From Bacteroides sp. (GTDB lineage: Bacteria; Bacteroidota; Bacteroidia; Bacteroidales; Bacteroidaceae): a DNA stretch of 64,000 bases. Positions 17,036-26,935 of this stretch are shown piece after piece. The DNA is taken from NCBI RefSeq assembly GCF_028690125.1, contig NZ_JAQVBV010000011.1:1-64000 (forward strand), read 5' to 3'. The stretch's first letter is position 1; the number at the start of each line of letters is the position of its first letter. The notes under the pieces are model-generated. The model was not told the origin of the DNA. It saw nothing but the letters and a program-made list of their open reading frames with translations, and ran no database searches. Position numbers and translations under genes: made by a program.

Positions 17036-18100
17036 ATGAAAGCATCAAAATTTTATCCGATTATCATAGGATTGGCCTTTATTGGAGTGATTATGGGATT
17101 ACTATTTAATAACAAAAAGAAGATAGACGAAAAGGCTGAGCGGTCGTTGCAAACTAATGTCGCTATCCCAGTCTATGCATCAACTCCTCAATATATATCT
17201 GATACCACAAAAATAGAAGTTACTGGCAGAGTTATTTCCGAGAATGAGGTATTAATTGTATCTAAAACTCAGGGGCTAATATTGGAGAAATATAAAAAGG
17301 CAGGGGATGTTGTCAAAAAAGGGGATGTTATTGCGAAAGTTGAAGATAACATCATTTGCGATAATCTTCGTTTTGCTAAACAAAATCTTATAAAAGCAAG
17401 AAAGGATTTAGAACGATATCAATCCTTATTTAAGGCGGGTGTCGTTACTAAAACAGAGGTAGAAAGCATTGAAATTTTAATGAGATCAGCAGAAATCGCT
17501 GTTATAGAGCTAAAAGAGCAGTTAAAAAACACAATTATTTTTGCCCAAACTAATGGCATTTTAGAGAAAGATTTTTTTGAATTGGGAACCCTTGTTTCGC
17601 CTGGAAGCCCAATAGGTGAAATAGTTGATCCTAAAAAATTAAAATTGCACACAACTGTAAGTTCGGGAAATTTTATTCTTTTAAAAAAGAAGACTCCTGT
17701 CGTTTTTAAAATAGATGTGTATCCTAATAAGCTATTTAATGGTGAAATTGATTTAATTGGTTCCAAGAGTGATGAATCTATGACCTATGATGTCGGAATT
17801 AGTTTTAGCTTTGATTACTCGGATTTACTAAAACCAGGAATGTATGCATTTATAGAAATCAATATACCTAGGCAAGAGAATACTAAAATTTTAAGTATTG
17901 AACGCAATTGCATTGTGGGTAGTCTTAAAAATCCAAAGGTATATGTTATTCAAAGCGGGAAAGCCCACCTTACCGAAATTACAACGGGTAAAACAATAGG
18001 TGATCGTATAGAAGTGATTAACGGATTGACCTCTGGTGAGAAAGTTGTGAGTAACGGACAAATTAACTTATCTAATGGTATTTCTGTAACCGTATTATAA
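17036..18100 (+). CDS. RND efflux periplasmic adaptor (MFP/HlyD family)
   Basis: A 354-residue membrane-fusion protein. The N-terminal hydrophobic segment (FYPIIIGLAFIGVIMGLLF) is a membrane anchor or signal. A lipoyl-like domain follows (VLIVSKTQGLILEKYKKAGDVVKKGDVIAKV), then a helical hairpin, a beta-barrel and a membrane-proximal domain near the C-terminus (VINGLTSGEKVVSNGQINLSNG). It bridges the inner-membrane pump and the TolC channel. It starts 4 nt after the tolC-like gene and ends 9 nt before the RND gene. Confidence 0.92.
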   Translation: MKASKFYPIIIGLAFIGVIMGLLFNNKKKIDEKAERSLQTNVAIPVYASTPQYISDTTKIEVTGRVISENEVLIVSKTQGLILEKYKKAGDVVKKGDVIAKVEDNIICDNLRFAKQNLIKARKDLERYQSLFKAGVVTKTEVESIEILMRSAEIAVIELKEQLKNTIIFAQTNGILEKDFFELGTLVSPGSPIGEIVDPKKLKLHTTVSSGNFILLKKKTPVVFKIDVYPNKLFNGEIDLIGSKSDESMTYDVGISFSFDYSDLLKPGMYAFIEINIPRQENTKILSIERNCIVGSLKNPKVYVIQSGKAHLTEITTGKTIGDRIEVINGLTSGEKVVSNGQINLSNGISVTVL

Positions 18101-18109
18101 TAAAATATT

Positions 18110-21100
18110 ATGAAAATAGTAAAAATATCAATTACGCGACCTGTTGTCGTTATTGTTGCATCTATATTACTAACATTTTTTGGTCTCTTTTCATATTCAA
18201 CCTTAAGTCAGGAATTATTTCCTCGAGTCGCAATGCAAACTATAATGATTGGAACACCTTATCCCGGGGCAAGTCCGCAAGAGGTAGAAAACTCTGTCAC
18301 TAAAAAAATTGAAGATGCGATTTCTTCTTTAGAAGGAATTAAAGATATCAAATCTGTTTCAATGGAGAGCTTTTCTATGTCAATTATAAGGCTAAAATAT
18401 GGTATTGATACAGATCGTGTGATGCAAGACGCACAACGAAAGATTAATGCAATAAGAGGAGATTTGCCAGGGAATGTAAAAGAGTCATCTATAGATAAAT
18501 ATGATTATGCTGAACTGCCGATCCTAAATGTAAGTGCAGTTGCCGATATACCTGATTTAAAATTTTACGATTTTGTGAAACATACTATTAAGCCTTCTAT
18601 TGAAAGTGTTACTGGTGTGGCAAAAGTTGAATTGTTTGGTGGAAATGAAAGAGAAATTCAAATTAATTTAAGTGAGGATAAGTTGAGATTATATAGTTTA
18701 TCTATTTTACAGATAACTCAAACTTTAATTAACTCCAATATAGACTTCCCTACAGGAAAGGTTGAAAATGATGAAAAACAAATATTAGTACGCCTTGAAG
18801 GGAAATATCAAAGTGTAAGTGACATAGAAAATGTTGTATTGAAAGTAACAGCAAATGGAGGTGTTGTTAAAATTAGAGATGTAGCGGATGTGTTTGATAC
18901 ACAGAAAAAAACAACAACGATAAACAGAGCCAATGGAATTAATTCCATTGGTATTAGTATTAGACGCCAAACAGATGCCAATGCAGTACTTATATCTAAA
19001 GAAGTAGAAAATATACTATCAGCTCTAGAACGGCAATATAGTTTGGAAAATTTAAAATTTCACATTGCTTTGAATGATTCCGAGTTTACTATTGAAGCAG
19101 TAAATTCGGTTATATTAGATTTGATAATGGCAGTAATTTTTGTTGCTATTACTATGCTTCTCTTTTTTCATAGTTTTCGTAATTCACTGATCGTTCTTAT
19201 TTCTATTCCAATATCTCTTGTTTCAACATTTATTGTGATGTATGTTTTCGGTATCACCATAAATCTCGCAACGTTGCTGGCTTTATCTTTAATTATAGGA
19301 ATTCTTATTGATGATGCAGTTGTAGTTGTAGAAAATGTACACCGCCATTTAGAGATGGGGAAAAACCGTATTCAAGCTACTTATGATGCGATTAAGGAAT
19401 TGGGACTTACTTTGTTATCAACGACGCTTGTATTAGTTGTCGTTTTTATTCCTATTGCACTGACACAAAGCGCTGTTTCAGACTTGTTCCGTGGATTTTG
19501 TTACACTGCAGCAGCGGCGGTTTTATTTAGTACATTAGCATCATTTACTCTTGTTCCTTTTTTATCATCACGAATTGGTAAATTAGAAAAGATAAATAAA
19601 CAAACATTTATAGGACGATTTATTAACTGGTTTGAGGAAGGTATTCAGAAACTTGCAATTAAAATACGGAAGTTATTGGCGTGGTCGTTTAACCATAAAA
19701 TTGTAGTTTTTGTTTGTACTTTCTTGTTATTTATTTGCTCACTGATGTTAGTACCATTAGGATTTATTGGTACAGAGTTTGCAAGTATTGGAGATAGAGG
19801 CGAATTTTATTTAGACATTGAAATGCCTAAAAATTCGACAATTGAACAAACGAATTTACTAACTCATAAGGCAGAAGCTATAATTGATAAAAATCCGCAT
19901 GTAACGTCCATCTTCACAACTGTAGGTGCAGAAGAAGATGGGTTAGTTCAACCATATTTGTCCGAAATACTCGTAAAAATATCACCTAATGATAAGAGGA
20001 ATTTATCAACGGAAGAATGTGCAAGAGAAATAAAGAAAACTCTGCAAGAGCAGCTTGTAGGTGCCAAAATAATGATAGCTCAAAGTGCTATTACCGGAGG
20101 TAAGGATGTAGATCCAATTGAAATGTATGTTACAGGAAATAACGTTGATACTATATTAGTTGTTGCTGAAGCTATAAAAAACCGTATATCTCAAATCCCG
20201 GGAGTGATTGACGCTAAACTATCATTAGAAGTCGGAACGCCCGAAATCAATATTAAACCCGATAGAGAGAAAATGACGAGATTAGGTATTCCTTTTGAAT
20301 TATTGGGAGCTTCCTTAAATAATGCTTTCAGTGGTAATCAAGATGCAAAGTTTAGAGACGGTAATAACGAGTATGATATTAATATTCAACTCGATAAATT
20401 TGATAGGAAAGATATTCAAGACGTTAAAAATTTCTCTTTAATCAATATGTTTGGTAATACTATTTACCTACACCAATTTGCCGAAATATCAGAGGCTGAA
20501 AGCCCCAGCAAAATAGAACGAAGAAATCGAATTCCTTCTGTTCGGGTTATAAGTCAAATTGCCGGAAGATCTGTTGGAGTTATTGGCGAAGATATTATAA
20601 AAGAAATAAATACACTTAAAATGCCGTCTTCTGTTTCTGTTGCATACGGTGGAGAAATGGAAATTCAAGATGAAGGTTTTGAAACTATTGGGTGGGCGTT
20701 TATTATATCCATTGTTCTCGTATATCTGATTATGGTGTTATTGTACAATGATTATATATATCCATTTGCTGTCTTATTTTCATTGCCTCTAGCTTTAATG
20801 GGTGCTTTAACAGCCATAGCATTGGCAATGGAAAATATAAGCATATTTACATTACTGGGAATGATCATGCTGATTGGTTTAGTCGCTAAAAATTCAATAT
20901 TAGTTGTTGACTTTGCTAATCAGTTACAAAATCAGGGAATGAATGTAAAAGAGGCTCTGTTGGAAGCAACACAAAGAAGATTCCGCCCAATCATCATGAC
21001 TGTCTTATCCACAATAGTCGGGATGTTGCCAATAGCATTGGCACAGGGGGCGGGTGCTGACTGGAAGAATGGTTTGGCTTGGGTACTTATTGGCGGATTG

Positions 21101-21211
21101 ACCAGTTCGACTTTTCTTTCATTATTGATAGTGCCGCTTGTATACTATCTTTTAAATAGAGTTATGTTTAAATTTGGAATAAAGAGAAAGATTATAGATT
21201 TGAAGGACTAA
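18110..21211 (+). CDS. RND multidrug/metabolite efflux transporter (AcrB/HAE1 type)
   Basis: A 1033-residue inner-membrane proton antiporter of typical length. The N-terminus (ISITRPVVVIVASILLTFFGLFSYSTL) is classic for RND pumps. Two large periplasmic loops (PYPGASPQEVENSVTKKIE and equivalents) and 12 predicted membrane segments are present. The proton-relay aspartates lie in GILIDDAVVVVENV. Later RND motifs include LIGLVAKNSILVVDFANQ and RRFRPIIMTVLSTIVGMLPIAL. Physical linkage and a shared operator suggest it exports the product of the neighbouring pathway. A drug-efflux role cannot be excluded. Confidence 0.95.
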   Translation: MKIVKISITRPVVVIVASILLTFFGLFSYSTLSQELFPRVAMQTIMIGTPYPGASPQEVENSVTKKIEDAISSLEGIKDIKSVSMESFSMSIIRLKYGIDTDRVMQDAQRKINAIRGDLPGNVKESSIDKYDYAELPILNVSAVADIPDLKFYDFVKHTIKPSIESVTGVAKVELFGGNEREIQINLSEDKLRLYSLSILQITQTLINSNIDFPTGKVENDEKQILVRLEGKYQSVSDIENVVLKVTANGGVVKIRDVADVFDTQKKTTTINRANGINSIGISIRRQTDANAVLISKEVENILSALERQYSLENLKFHIALNDSEFTIEAVNSVILDLIMAVIFVAITMLLFFHSFRNSLIVLISIPISLVSTFIVMYVFGITINLATLLALSLIIGILIDDAVVVVENVHRHLEMGKNRIQATYDAIKELGLTLLSTTLVLVVVFIPIALTQSAVSDLFRGFCYTAAAAVLFSTLASFTLVPFLSSRIGKLEKINKQTFIGRFINWFEEGIQKLAIKIRKLLAWSFNHKIVVFVCTFLLFICSLMLVPLGFIGTEFASIGDRGEFYLDIEMPKNSTIEQTNLLTHKAEAIIDKNPHVTSIFTTVGAEEDGLVQPYLSEILVKISPNDKRNLSTEECAREIKKTLQEQLVGAKIMIAQSAITGGKDVDPIEMYVTGNNVDTILVVAEAIKNRISQIPGVIDAKLSLEVGTPEINIKPDREKMTRLGIPFELLGASLNNAFSGNQDAKFRDGNNEYDINIQLDKFDRKDIQDVKNFSLINMFGNTIYLHQFAEISEAESPSKIERRNRIPSVRVISQIAGRSVGVIGEDIIKEINTLKMPSSVSVAYGGEMEIQDEGFETIGWAFIISIVLVYLIMVLLYNDYIYPFAVLFSLPLALMGALTAIALAMENISIFTLLGMIMLIGLVAKNSILVVDFANQLQNQGMNVKEALLEATQRRFRPIIMTVLSTIVGMLPIALAQGAGADWKNGLAWVLIGGLTSSTFLSLLIVPLVYYLLNRVMFKFGIKRKIIDLKD

Positions 21212-21358
21212 TATAGATTTCTCAAACCAAGACAATATTGTTGGTTTCTTATATAATTTATTGCATCGGAAAGAACTTTGATTATTTAATAGAGAAGGAA
21301 AACAAATGTCATGATTGATTTATAGGTTTATTTGTAAAATATTAGAATAGAAACAGTT

Positions 21359-21395
21359 AGTCTGGTAATAGCTAAAGGACATTACCAGACTTTTT
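21359..21395 (+). terminator. Terminator after the efflux operon
   Basis: An 11-bp perfect stem (AGTCTGGTAAT with ATTACCAGACT) around an 11-nt loop is followed by TTTTT. It is about 150 bp past the RND stop codon and marks the end of the AT-rich biosynthesis/export locus. Confidence 0.75.
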
Positions 21396-21441
21396 CAATA
21401 TTGAATATATACTTTGAATTTAACTCTTCGTCTACAGCTTT

Positions 21442-22119
21442 TTACGGATTGTTGCATAACAATTTTAACGCATTTTCTCTAATCTCCTTGATATATTGAA
21501 TAAGGATGGTCGGATTCATATATTTGTTATCTCTTTTGCAGGCAATATGCAGATGTTTTCCCGTGCTTCGTCCTGTACTCCCAGTAATACCGACTACCTC
21601 TCCGGATTTGACCTCCTGCCCTTTCTCTACCCAAATACGGGATAGATGGCAGTAAGTAATCTGGAAGTTGTCGTGTGTGAGCATCACGTATTTTCCTGAA
21701 CGCCGGTCTTCTCCGGTCTTTTTGACCTTTCCCATCATCATGGCATATACTTCGTCATCGGACGCACGCAGGTCAAGTCCATTGTGTTTTCGGTGCTTGC
21801 CCGTAAAAGGGTCTGCTCTCCAACCGAAGGGAGAGGTAACTACTAACTGTTTCATCGGGAATGAAACACTCATATAGTCTTCAATGCACCTTTTTTGCAA
21901 GCTGTCTTTTCCAGTGACATCTGGAATCTCTGCATTCGGAATAAGCGTTGGAGAAACAGACTTGTCCTGTATGGCAAGGGGATTGTTTGTGGAGTTGGTT
22001 GCGTGTGCCTTTTCTATTTGGTAGAGTGGGCGCTGCTTGCTGACCGTGTTGAATTGTCCTTGTGCGGGAATGGTTGATGCAAGCATTAAAAATACTAAAA
22101 ACCCAGTAGATTTGTTCAT
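21442..22119 (-). CDS. M23-family secreted peptidase
   Basis: A 225-residue protein with a signal peptide (STGFLVFLMLASTIPAQG) and a C-terminal LytM/M23 zinc peptidase domain. The motifs are HNGLDLRA (HxxxD) and HLHIACK (HxH), with supporting GWRADPFTGKHR and YCHLSRIWVEKGQEVKSGEVVG. It should cut peptidoglycan cross-links. Similar enzymes occur in Bacteroidales ICE transfer regions, where they are presumed to open the wall for the conjugation machine. It points away from the plus-strand transfer genes, whose first member starts 75 bp past its start. Its GC content is higher than the biosynthetic locus. Confidence 0.88.
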   Translation of the reverse strand: MNKSTGFLVFLMLASTIPAQGQFNTVSKQRPLYQIEKAHATNSTNNPLAIQDKSVSPTLIPNAEIPDVTGKDSLQKRCIEDYMSVSFPMKQLVVTSPFGWRADPFTGKHRKHNGLDLRASDDEVYAMMMGKVKKTGEDRRSGKYVMLTHDNFQITYCHLSRIWVEKGQEVKSGEVVGITGSTGRSTGKHLHIACKRDNKYMNPTILIQYIKEIRENALKLLCNNP

Positions 22120-22194
22120 GTAATATTCTTATAGTAAATAATAGCTCTTAAATTTGCGGCAAAGATAAATACGAATATTACAAATATGTAATTT

Positions 22195-23022
22195 ATGAAT
22201 ATAAATAGAGTTAATGAAAAAGAGATTCCCTATCAGTCACTGGAAGAGTTTGGCTTGACCCGTAACATGATTAGCGACTTGCCTATGGATGTGATTTTAC
22301 AAATCCTTTCCGGGCAACGCTCTCCCGTCCTGCCTATTGAGGTGGTAGGGGCAGATGGGCAAAAGGTACGGTCGAAAGCCAAGTTTTCCCTTGTGCGCTC
22401 GGATGCGGGAAAGGTAGATGTGGTTTTCCATCCTGTTTTCAAAACGATGGAAGATAGCCTTTGTGTAGTATCGAAAGATCCGTCTACCGGAAAAGAGAGC
22501 TTGGCGGTGGTCGATGCGCGGACACTCTATTCTCTTGATGTATTTAACGGGTTGAAGATGGGTAAGGTAATGATGGATTACAGTACTACCGGAGACGGCC
22601 GTCGCATCAAGTCCTTCCTGCAACTTGACCCCGAAACCCGTGAGGTACTCTCCGTACCATCGCAAGTAATCGGGCGGAATATTCAGACACTTGTAGGGGA
22701 GTTCAACCTAACAACAGCAGAAACCAATTGCCTGCAAAATGGGGAGGTACTGACGGTTTCGCAGGAAGATGAATTATTATCCATCGGCATTGACCTGAAC
22801 TATCCGACCGGGCTTCGGTTGGAGAAAGGTGATGAACGACGGTGGAAGGAACGTGCCAGTCGCGAATGGAACTCATACTCTGTGGGTGTATTCGGTTGCT
22901 GGAAAATGGAAGACGGTGAACTGTCGTATATCGATGAAGACGATTATACAGAGGAAGTCTGGACGGAAATTGAGCGACAACGAAACTTCCGGAAAATAAA
23001 CCAAGTTTCATTCAAAATGTAG
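22195..23022 (+). CDS. DUF4099-domain ICE protein
   Basis: A 275-residue protein whose first part (VNEKEIPYQSLEEFGLTRNMISDLPMDVILQILSGQRSPVLP) matches the DUF4099 domain found in Bacteroidales conjugative-element proteins. A DUF3945-like segment (DPETREVLSVPSQVIGRNIQ) and a region with GVFGCWKMEDGELSYIDEDDYTEE follow. Function is unknown. It heads a plus-strand run of transfer-region genes and is followed by a short acidic gene and a larger DUF3945 protein. Confidence 0.75.
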   Translation: MNINRVNEKEIPYQSLEEFGLTRNMISDLPMDVILQILSGQRSPVLPIEVVGADGQKVRSKAKFSLVRSDAGKVDVVFHPVFKTMEDSLCVVSKDPSTGKESLAVVDARTLYSLDVFNGLKMGKVMMDYSTTGDGRRIKSFLQLDPETREVLSVPSQVIGRNIQTLVGEFNLTTAETNCLQNGEVLTVSQEDELLSIGIDLNYPTGLRLEKGDERRWKERASREWNSYSVGVFGCWKMEDGELSYIDEDDYTEEVWTEIERQRNFRKINQVSFKM

Positions 23023-23069
23023 TAATGACGTATAGTAGTAAAGTAGTAATATAGTAAAAAAGTAATTGT

Positions 23070-23291
23070 ATGAAAAAGCAGTATTATTCAGAAGATGAAC
23101 TGGTTGAGAAATTTCAAAAGGGTGAAATTGGTTGGTTGGAATATGTGACCCATCATTCCAAAGAGTGGGATGAAGAGTTTGCGGAGTTCGTCAAAGAACG
23201 AGGGCTTCCGACCGATAATGATTCCGCATTGAGCTTCCTTGAGTCTAAGGAGGCACAAATGGATTTCGCCCAATCGGAAGGCAACCTCTAA
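23070..23291 (+). CDS. Small acidic hypothetical protein
   Basis: A 73-residue acidic, soluble protein (KKQYYSEDELVEKFQKGEIGWLEYVTHHSKEW). It has no domain I recognise by name, but its order between DUF4099 and DUF3945 genes suggests a conserved ICE accessory gene. Spacing is 47 bp from the upstream gene, and that gap contains several AGTA-type short repeats. Confidence 0.6.
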   Translation: MKKQYYSEDELVEKFQKGEIGWLEYVTHHSKEWDEEFAEFVKERGLPTDNDSALSFLESKEAQMDFAQSEGNL

Positions 23292-23363
23292 TCATTTAAA
23301 AAAATAGAGTTTATCTCTATTTTTTTTGCCCTTTTTAGTTCGATTAATATATATGATAATATA

Positions 23364-25217
23364 ATGGCACTTAGAAAGAATACAAATCCCAGTCCGGTGC
23401 AGTTGCATCCGGATTTTCTGGAATTGCTTGCTCGAAATGGTATGCGGGCGAATATCGTGGCGGGTGAAGATAACAAACCCCGGTTGATGGTGCAAGGGCA
23501 CGATTCTCCCGTGCTGACTTATGGGCTGACTTCGGATCAGATCAAGAGGCTGACGGATTGGGGGAGCAATTACGCCAATAAGAGTGCTTACACTACTTTT
23601 ACTGCTTTAGTTGAGAAAGATTTTAACCTGCCCAAAGACCTTGTACATGCCCGTAACGCAAACGGACGGGTTGCGATGGGGTTGCATGGCTACCGTATCG
23701 GAGCTGGTGAGTATGGCCGTCCTGAATATTCCGCACCTCCACGGGGATTCTGGGGAAGGATGACCGGTCTGCTGGGCTGGACACCTCGCAACCAGGAGGG
23801 TTTCCACTTGCGACGGATCGGGGGAGAACTGCAAAGGGGGGCTCCTATGGTACCTGACAGGCCCGATGGCCGGATGAAGCCGGGCGAGTTGCAATCGGGC
23901 GGTTATGGGTTCTATTATAAAGGGACTCCGACTGAAGAGCACCGTGGGGAAGATGTTGACCCTTTGACTGAACTCAAAGTGGTTTTTGCTCCTGTAAAGA
24001 CAGTGACTGCTGAACCTGCCAAACCGTATAAGGAACTGGTTACATCACCGGTGTATTTCACCAGTGAGAAGTTTCGGGAATGCCTGGCATCCCACGGGAT
24101 GGTTATTGACACAGAAAGTCGGACGCTCTCCGTTCAGCCGGAGAAGTCGGAGGTGACTTTGAAATATGATCTGACCGACCAACAACTGGCGACAATCACT
24201 TCGAACTCGCTGAAGAAAGTCGGTTTGGAGGAACGGCTGGAGGTGATTAACGGTCTACTGGCGGATGATTACGACGGCAAGGTGACGATGGAGATGCTGA
24301 ACAGCACACAGCGGGTGAACCTGACATTGAAACCGGAGGTACGGCTACCGGAAGGAATGAACCTTACGGATGACGAAACGCTTCCGGATAAAACACAACT
24401 TCTGGATGATAGGCAGAAAGTGACGATTACGGCTGACGGAAAAGTGCTGCCCATCCTCTCGGAGATGGAGGGACGGCATTGGGAACAGGACGTGAAGGGT
24501 GGACGGGATGTTGTCCTGACAGGCGTGGTGGCTTATGAAAGCGAAGGGAAACATTACTTGCGAGCGGAGGTGAACGGTGAAACCTACATCCGACCCATTA
24601 CCGCAGAACAGTTTAAGGAGCTGCATTACCGGACGGACGAAAAAAGGATAGCAATAGTGGATGAGTTGCTCAGCGGTATCTCCCTGAAAAGCGGAGATTA
24701 CAAGGGAGAGGCGGTGAATGCAAGCAGTACGGATGCCTCCCGGCTGACAGTAATCAAGGATACGAAAGGCTGGTTCCGGGAGGGAAAAGACGGTCGTGAA
24801 ATCCAGGTGGGACGGATAGGTGTACAGGCTTTGGAGGGTGGAAAGTACACTCTGTCCGGAGAGGTGGACGGCGAGGTGATTGCGCGCGAAATCTCCAAAA
24901 AGGAGTATGACAAGTTCCTTGCTATGGACGATTACCACCGGATGCGGCTTTTCTCTAAACTGTTTGAGGAAGTGGATATGAAAGAACGGCTGGGGGTTGG
25001 CTCCCGTATCACGGCTGCGCTGGCTGCCGGACTGACGGTGATGGGAGAACTGACCTACGGACAGGAACCTGAGGCGGGTTACCACCGACCCCACGGAATG
25101 GGGCAACCCGTGAGAGCCTACTTTAAGCCGGGTGTGGACACTCCTGAAGAGGTAGCCATGCGCAATTACGAGGCAGCGGTCAATACAGAAAATATACATA
25201 ACGGATTAAGAAAATAA
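23364..25217 (+). CDS. DUF3945-domain ICE protein
   Basis: A 617-residue soluble protein. The DUF3945-type segments repeat: one near 225-320 (FRECLASHGMVIDTESRTL, then YDLTDQQLATI) and others near the C-terminus (IKDTKGWFREGKDGREIQVGRIG and KKEYDKFLAMDDYHRMRLFSKLFEEVDM). The N-terminal 200 residues contain a Gly/Arg/Pro-rich stretch. Proteins of this class are common in Bacteroidales ICEs and phage-like elements with no assigned function. It ends 5 nt before the Toprim primase gene, so they are probably co-expressed. Confidence 0.72.
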   Translation: MALRKNTNPSPVQLHPDFLELLARNGMRANIVAGEDNKPRLMVQGHDSPVLTYGLTSDQIKRLTDWGSNYANKSAYTTFTALVEKDFNLPKDLVHARNANGRVAMGLHGYRIGAGEYGRPEYSAPPRGFWGRMTGLLGWTPRNQEGFHLRRIGGELQRGAPMVPDRPDGRMKPGELQSGGYGFYYKGTPTEEHRGEDVDPLTELKVVFAPVKTVTAEPAKPYKELVTSPVYFTSEKFRECLASHGMVIDTESRTLSVQPEKSEVTLKYDLTDQQLATITSNSLKKVGLEERLEVINGLLADDYDGKVTMEMLNSTQRVNLTLKPEVRLPEGMNLTDDETLPDKTQLLDDRQKVTITADGKVLPILSEMEGRHWEQDVKGGRDVVLTGVVAYESEGKHYLRAEVNGETYIRPITAEQFKELHYRTDEKRIAIVDELLSGISLKSGDYKGEAVNASSTDASRLTVIKDTKGWFREGKDGREIQVGRIGVQALEGGKYTLSGEVDGEVIAREISKKEYDKFLAMDDYHRMRLFSKLFEEVDMKERLGVGSRITAALAAGLTVMGELTYGQEPEAGYHRPHGMGQPVRAYFKPGVDTPEEVAMRNYEAAVNTENIHNGLRK

Positions 25218-25222
25218 GACTT

Positions 25223-26419
25223 ATGAGCGAACCAACTTACGAAGACTTCAAGAACCGTATCAGCATCAAAACCGTGCTGGAAGATGCGGGATATCACTTC
25301 AATCGCAGAGACGGTGTGAGATACCCCTCTTTTGTCCGTCTGGATAACGATGGACGTCGCATTCATGGAGATAAATTCATCGTTACAGGCAACGGTCTCT
25401 GTTGCTTCCGTCCGCCTGAACGGCGGAACTATACGGTCATCTCGTTTATACAGGAGCATCCGGAATTGTTTGCGGAGTATACGCCGGGAATGGATAAGAA
25501 CCGATTGGTGAATCTGGTCTGCAACCGGTTGTTGGGGAGGGTTCCTTCCGGTGTTGACCGTGCCATCAAAGAATCCCGTCCGGCGGCAACGTTCGATTTC
25601 TCGAAGTATGAAGTGCAACCTTACGATACAACTGACTGGGCAACCCGGAAACGTTTCTATCCTTTTTTCATTCAACGCGGTTTGGACTTGAATACACAAG
25701 CGGCTTTTGCCGATCATTTCTTTATGGCGAGTTATACGGGGCGTGAGGACGGCAAGAAGTTCAGCAACCTGGCATTCCCGTTTCGTGTTCCGGGAGATGA
25801 ACGTGTGGTGGGATTGGAGGAACGCGGACGACAGCAGACTGACCGCCCGACTTACAAGGGAAAGGCAGAGGGAACGAATTCAGTGGAGGGATTGTGGATG
25901 GCGAATATCGGTAAAGTTCCTCTTGACGAAGTTCGACGGGTGTTGTGGTTCGAGGGAGCTTTTGATGCGATGGCGTTCTATCAGATACAAAGGCTTGAAG
26001 GGAAAGAGATGAATGGCCTTTATCTTTCGACGGGTGGGAATCCCGGAGAAAAGCAATTTCAGGGCATTATGGATGCCTGCCCGAACGCAGTGCATCACCT
26101 TTGCTTTGATCGGGATGCTGCCGGACAGATGTTTGCCTGCAACTTCGCTGCCCAGAAGAGTGGTATGAACTTCAGTTCCTATTCGATGAAAGACGGTACG
26201 GTGGTGTTTGTGGATAAGACTACCGGTTATGACCGTCACCAAATGGCTCCGGATACGTTTTCGTATGGGGAATTTTGTAACCGGATGGGGCTTCACGATC
26301 CGCAGGTGGTTTACCATCCTGCCGCCAAGGGATACAAGGACTGGAATGACCAGTTATTAGGCAAACGTATAGAAAAGACAGAGGCGGAACCAGAGGTGTC
26401 TACTGGTTTTCGCCGTTGA
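25223..26419 (+). CDS. Toprim-domain primase-like protein
   Basis: A 398-residue protein. Residues 1-110 resemble a DnaG-type N-terminal region without obvious zinc-binding cysteines (FKNRISIKTVLEDAGYHFNRRDG). Residues 220-310 form a Toprim domain with VLWFEGAFDAMAFY (the catalytic Glu motif) and HHLCFDRDAAGQ (the DxD-type motif). It likely primes synthesis of the complementary strand on transferred ssDNA or aids element replication. It follows the DUF3945 gene by 5 nt. Confidence 0.8.
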   Translation: MSEPTYEDFKNRISIKTVLEDAGYHFNRRDGVRYPSFVRLDNDGRRIHGDKFIVTGNGLCCFRPPERRNYTVISFIQEHPELFAEYTPGMDKNRLVNLVCNRLLGRVPSGVDRAIKESRPAATFDFSKYEVQPYDTTDWATRKRFYPFFIQRGLDLNTQAAFADHFFMASYTGREDGKKFSNLAFPFRVPGDERVVGLEERGRQQTDRPTYKGKAEGTNSVEGLWMANIGKVPLDEVRRVLWFEGAFDAMAFYQIQRLEGKEMNGLYLSTGGNPGEKQFQGIMDACPNAVHHLCFDRDAAGQMFACNFAAQKSGMNFSSYSMKDGTVVFVDKTTGYDRHQMAPDTFSYGEFCNRMGLHDPQVVYHPAAKGYKDWNDQLLGKRIEKTEAEPEVSTGFRR

Positions 26420-26455
26420 CACCGCAGCGCATCCAACTAAGAAGAATAACTGATT

Positions 26456-26935
26456 ATGAAAGATTCAGAAATAAAAACATACCGTCCCGACCTCCGGCAA
26501 TTCGTTATCAACGAACTGCACCTGCTTCTGTTGCTGGTAGCCGGCATTCTTTGTTGCGGACTGGAGGAATTACCTTTCATCAATTTTCTGAAAGGGCTTT
26601 GCCTGCTACTCGGCATTTATCTGGGGTACCAATTCTTGTACCTATTGAGAAACCGCTTCACCCTTACCGGGGAGCAACTAATCTATGAGCGGGGCGTATT
26701 CACACGAAAGGTCGATTTCGTCGAGCTATACAGGATTATCGACTTCAAAGAGAATTGCTCTTTCCTGCAACAGCTTGCGGGACTGAAAACGGTGGTGGTC
26801 TATTCGGGCGACCGTACCCATCCACAACTGGCGATACCGGGTATTCAGAGCCGTACACCACTGGTGAACCTGATTCGTGAGCGGGTGGAGCTGAACAAAC
26901 AAAAGAGATATGTCTATGAAATCACCAATCGTTAG
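26456..26935 (+). CDS. Membrane protein with bacterial PH-like (bPH2) domain
   Basis: A 159-residue protein. Two hydrophobic helices at about 20-70 (LHLLLLLVAGILCCGL and LKGLCLLLGIYLGYQFLYLL) are followed by a bPH2-type domain: NRFTLTGEQLIYERGVFTRKVDFVELYRIIDF and GDRTHPQLAIPGI. Such proteins are typical inner-membrane partners in Bacteroidales transfer regions; the role is unknown. Its 3' end overlaps the next gene by 26 nt. Confidence 0.75.
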   Translation: MKDSEIKTYRPDLRQFVINELHLLLLLVAGILCCGLEELPFINFLKGLCLLLGIYLGYQFLYLLRNRFTLTGEQLIYERGVFTRKVDFVELYRIIDFKENCSFLQQLAGLKTVVVYSGDRTHPQLAIPGIQSRTPLVNLIRERVELNKQKRYVYEITNR

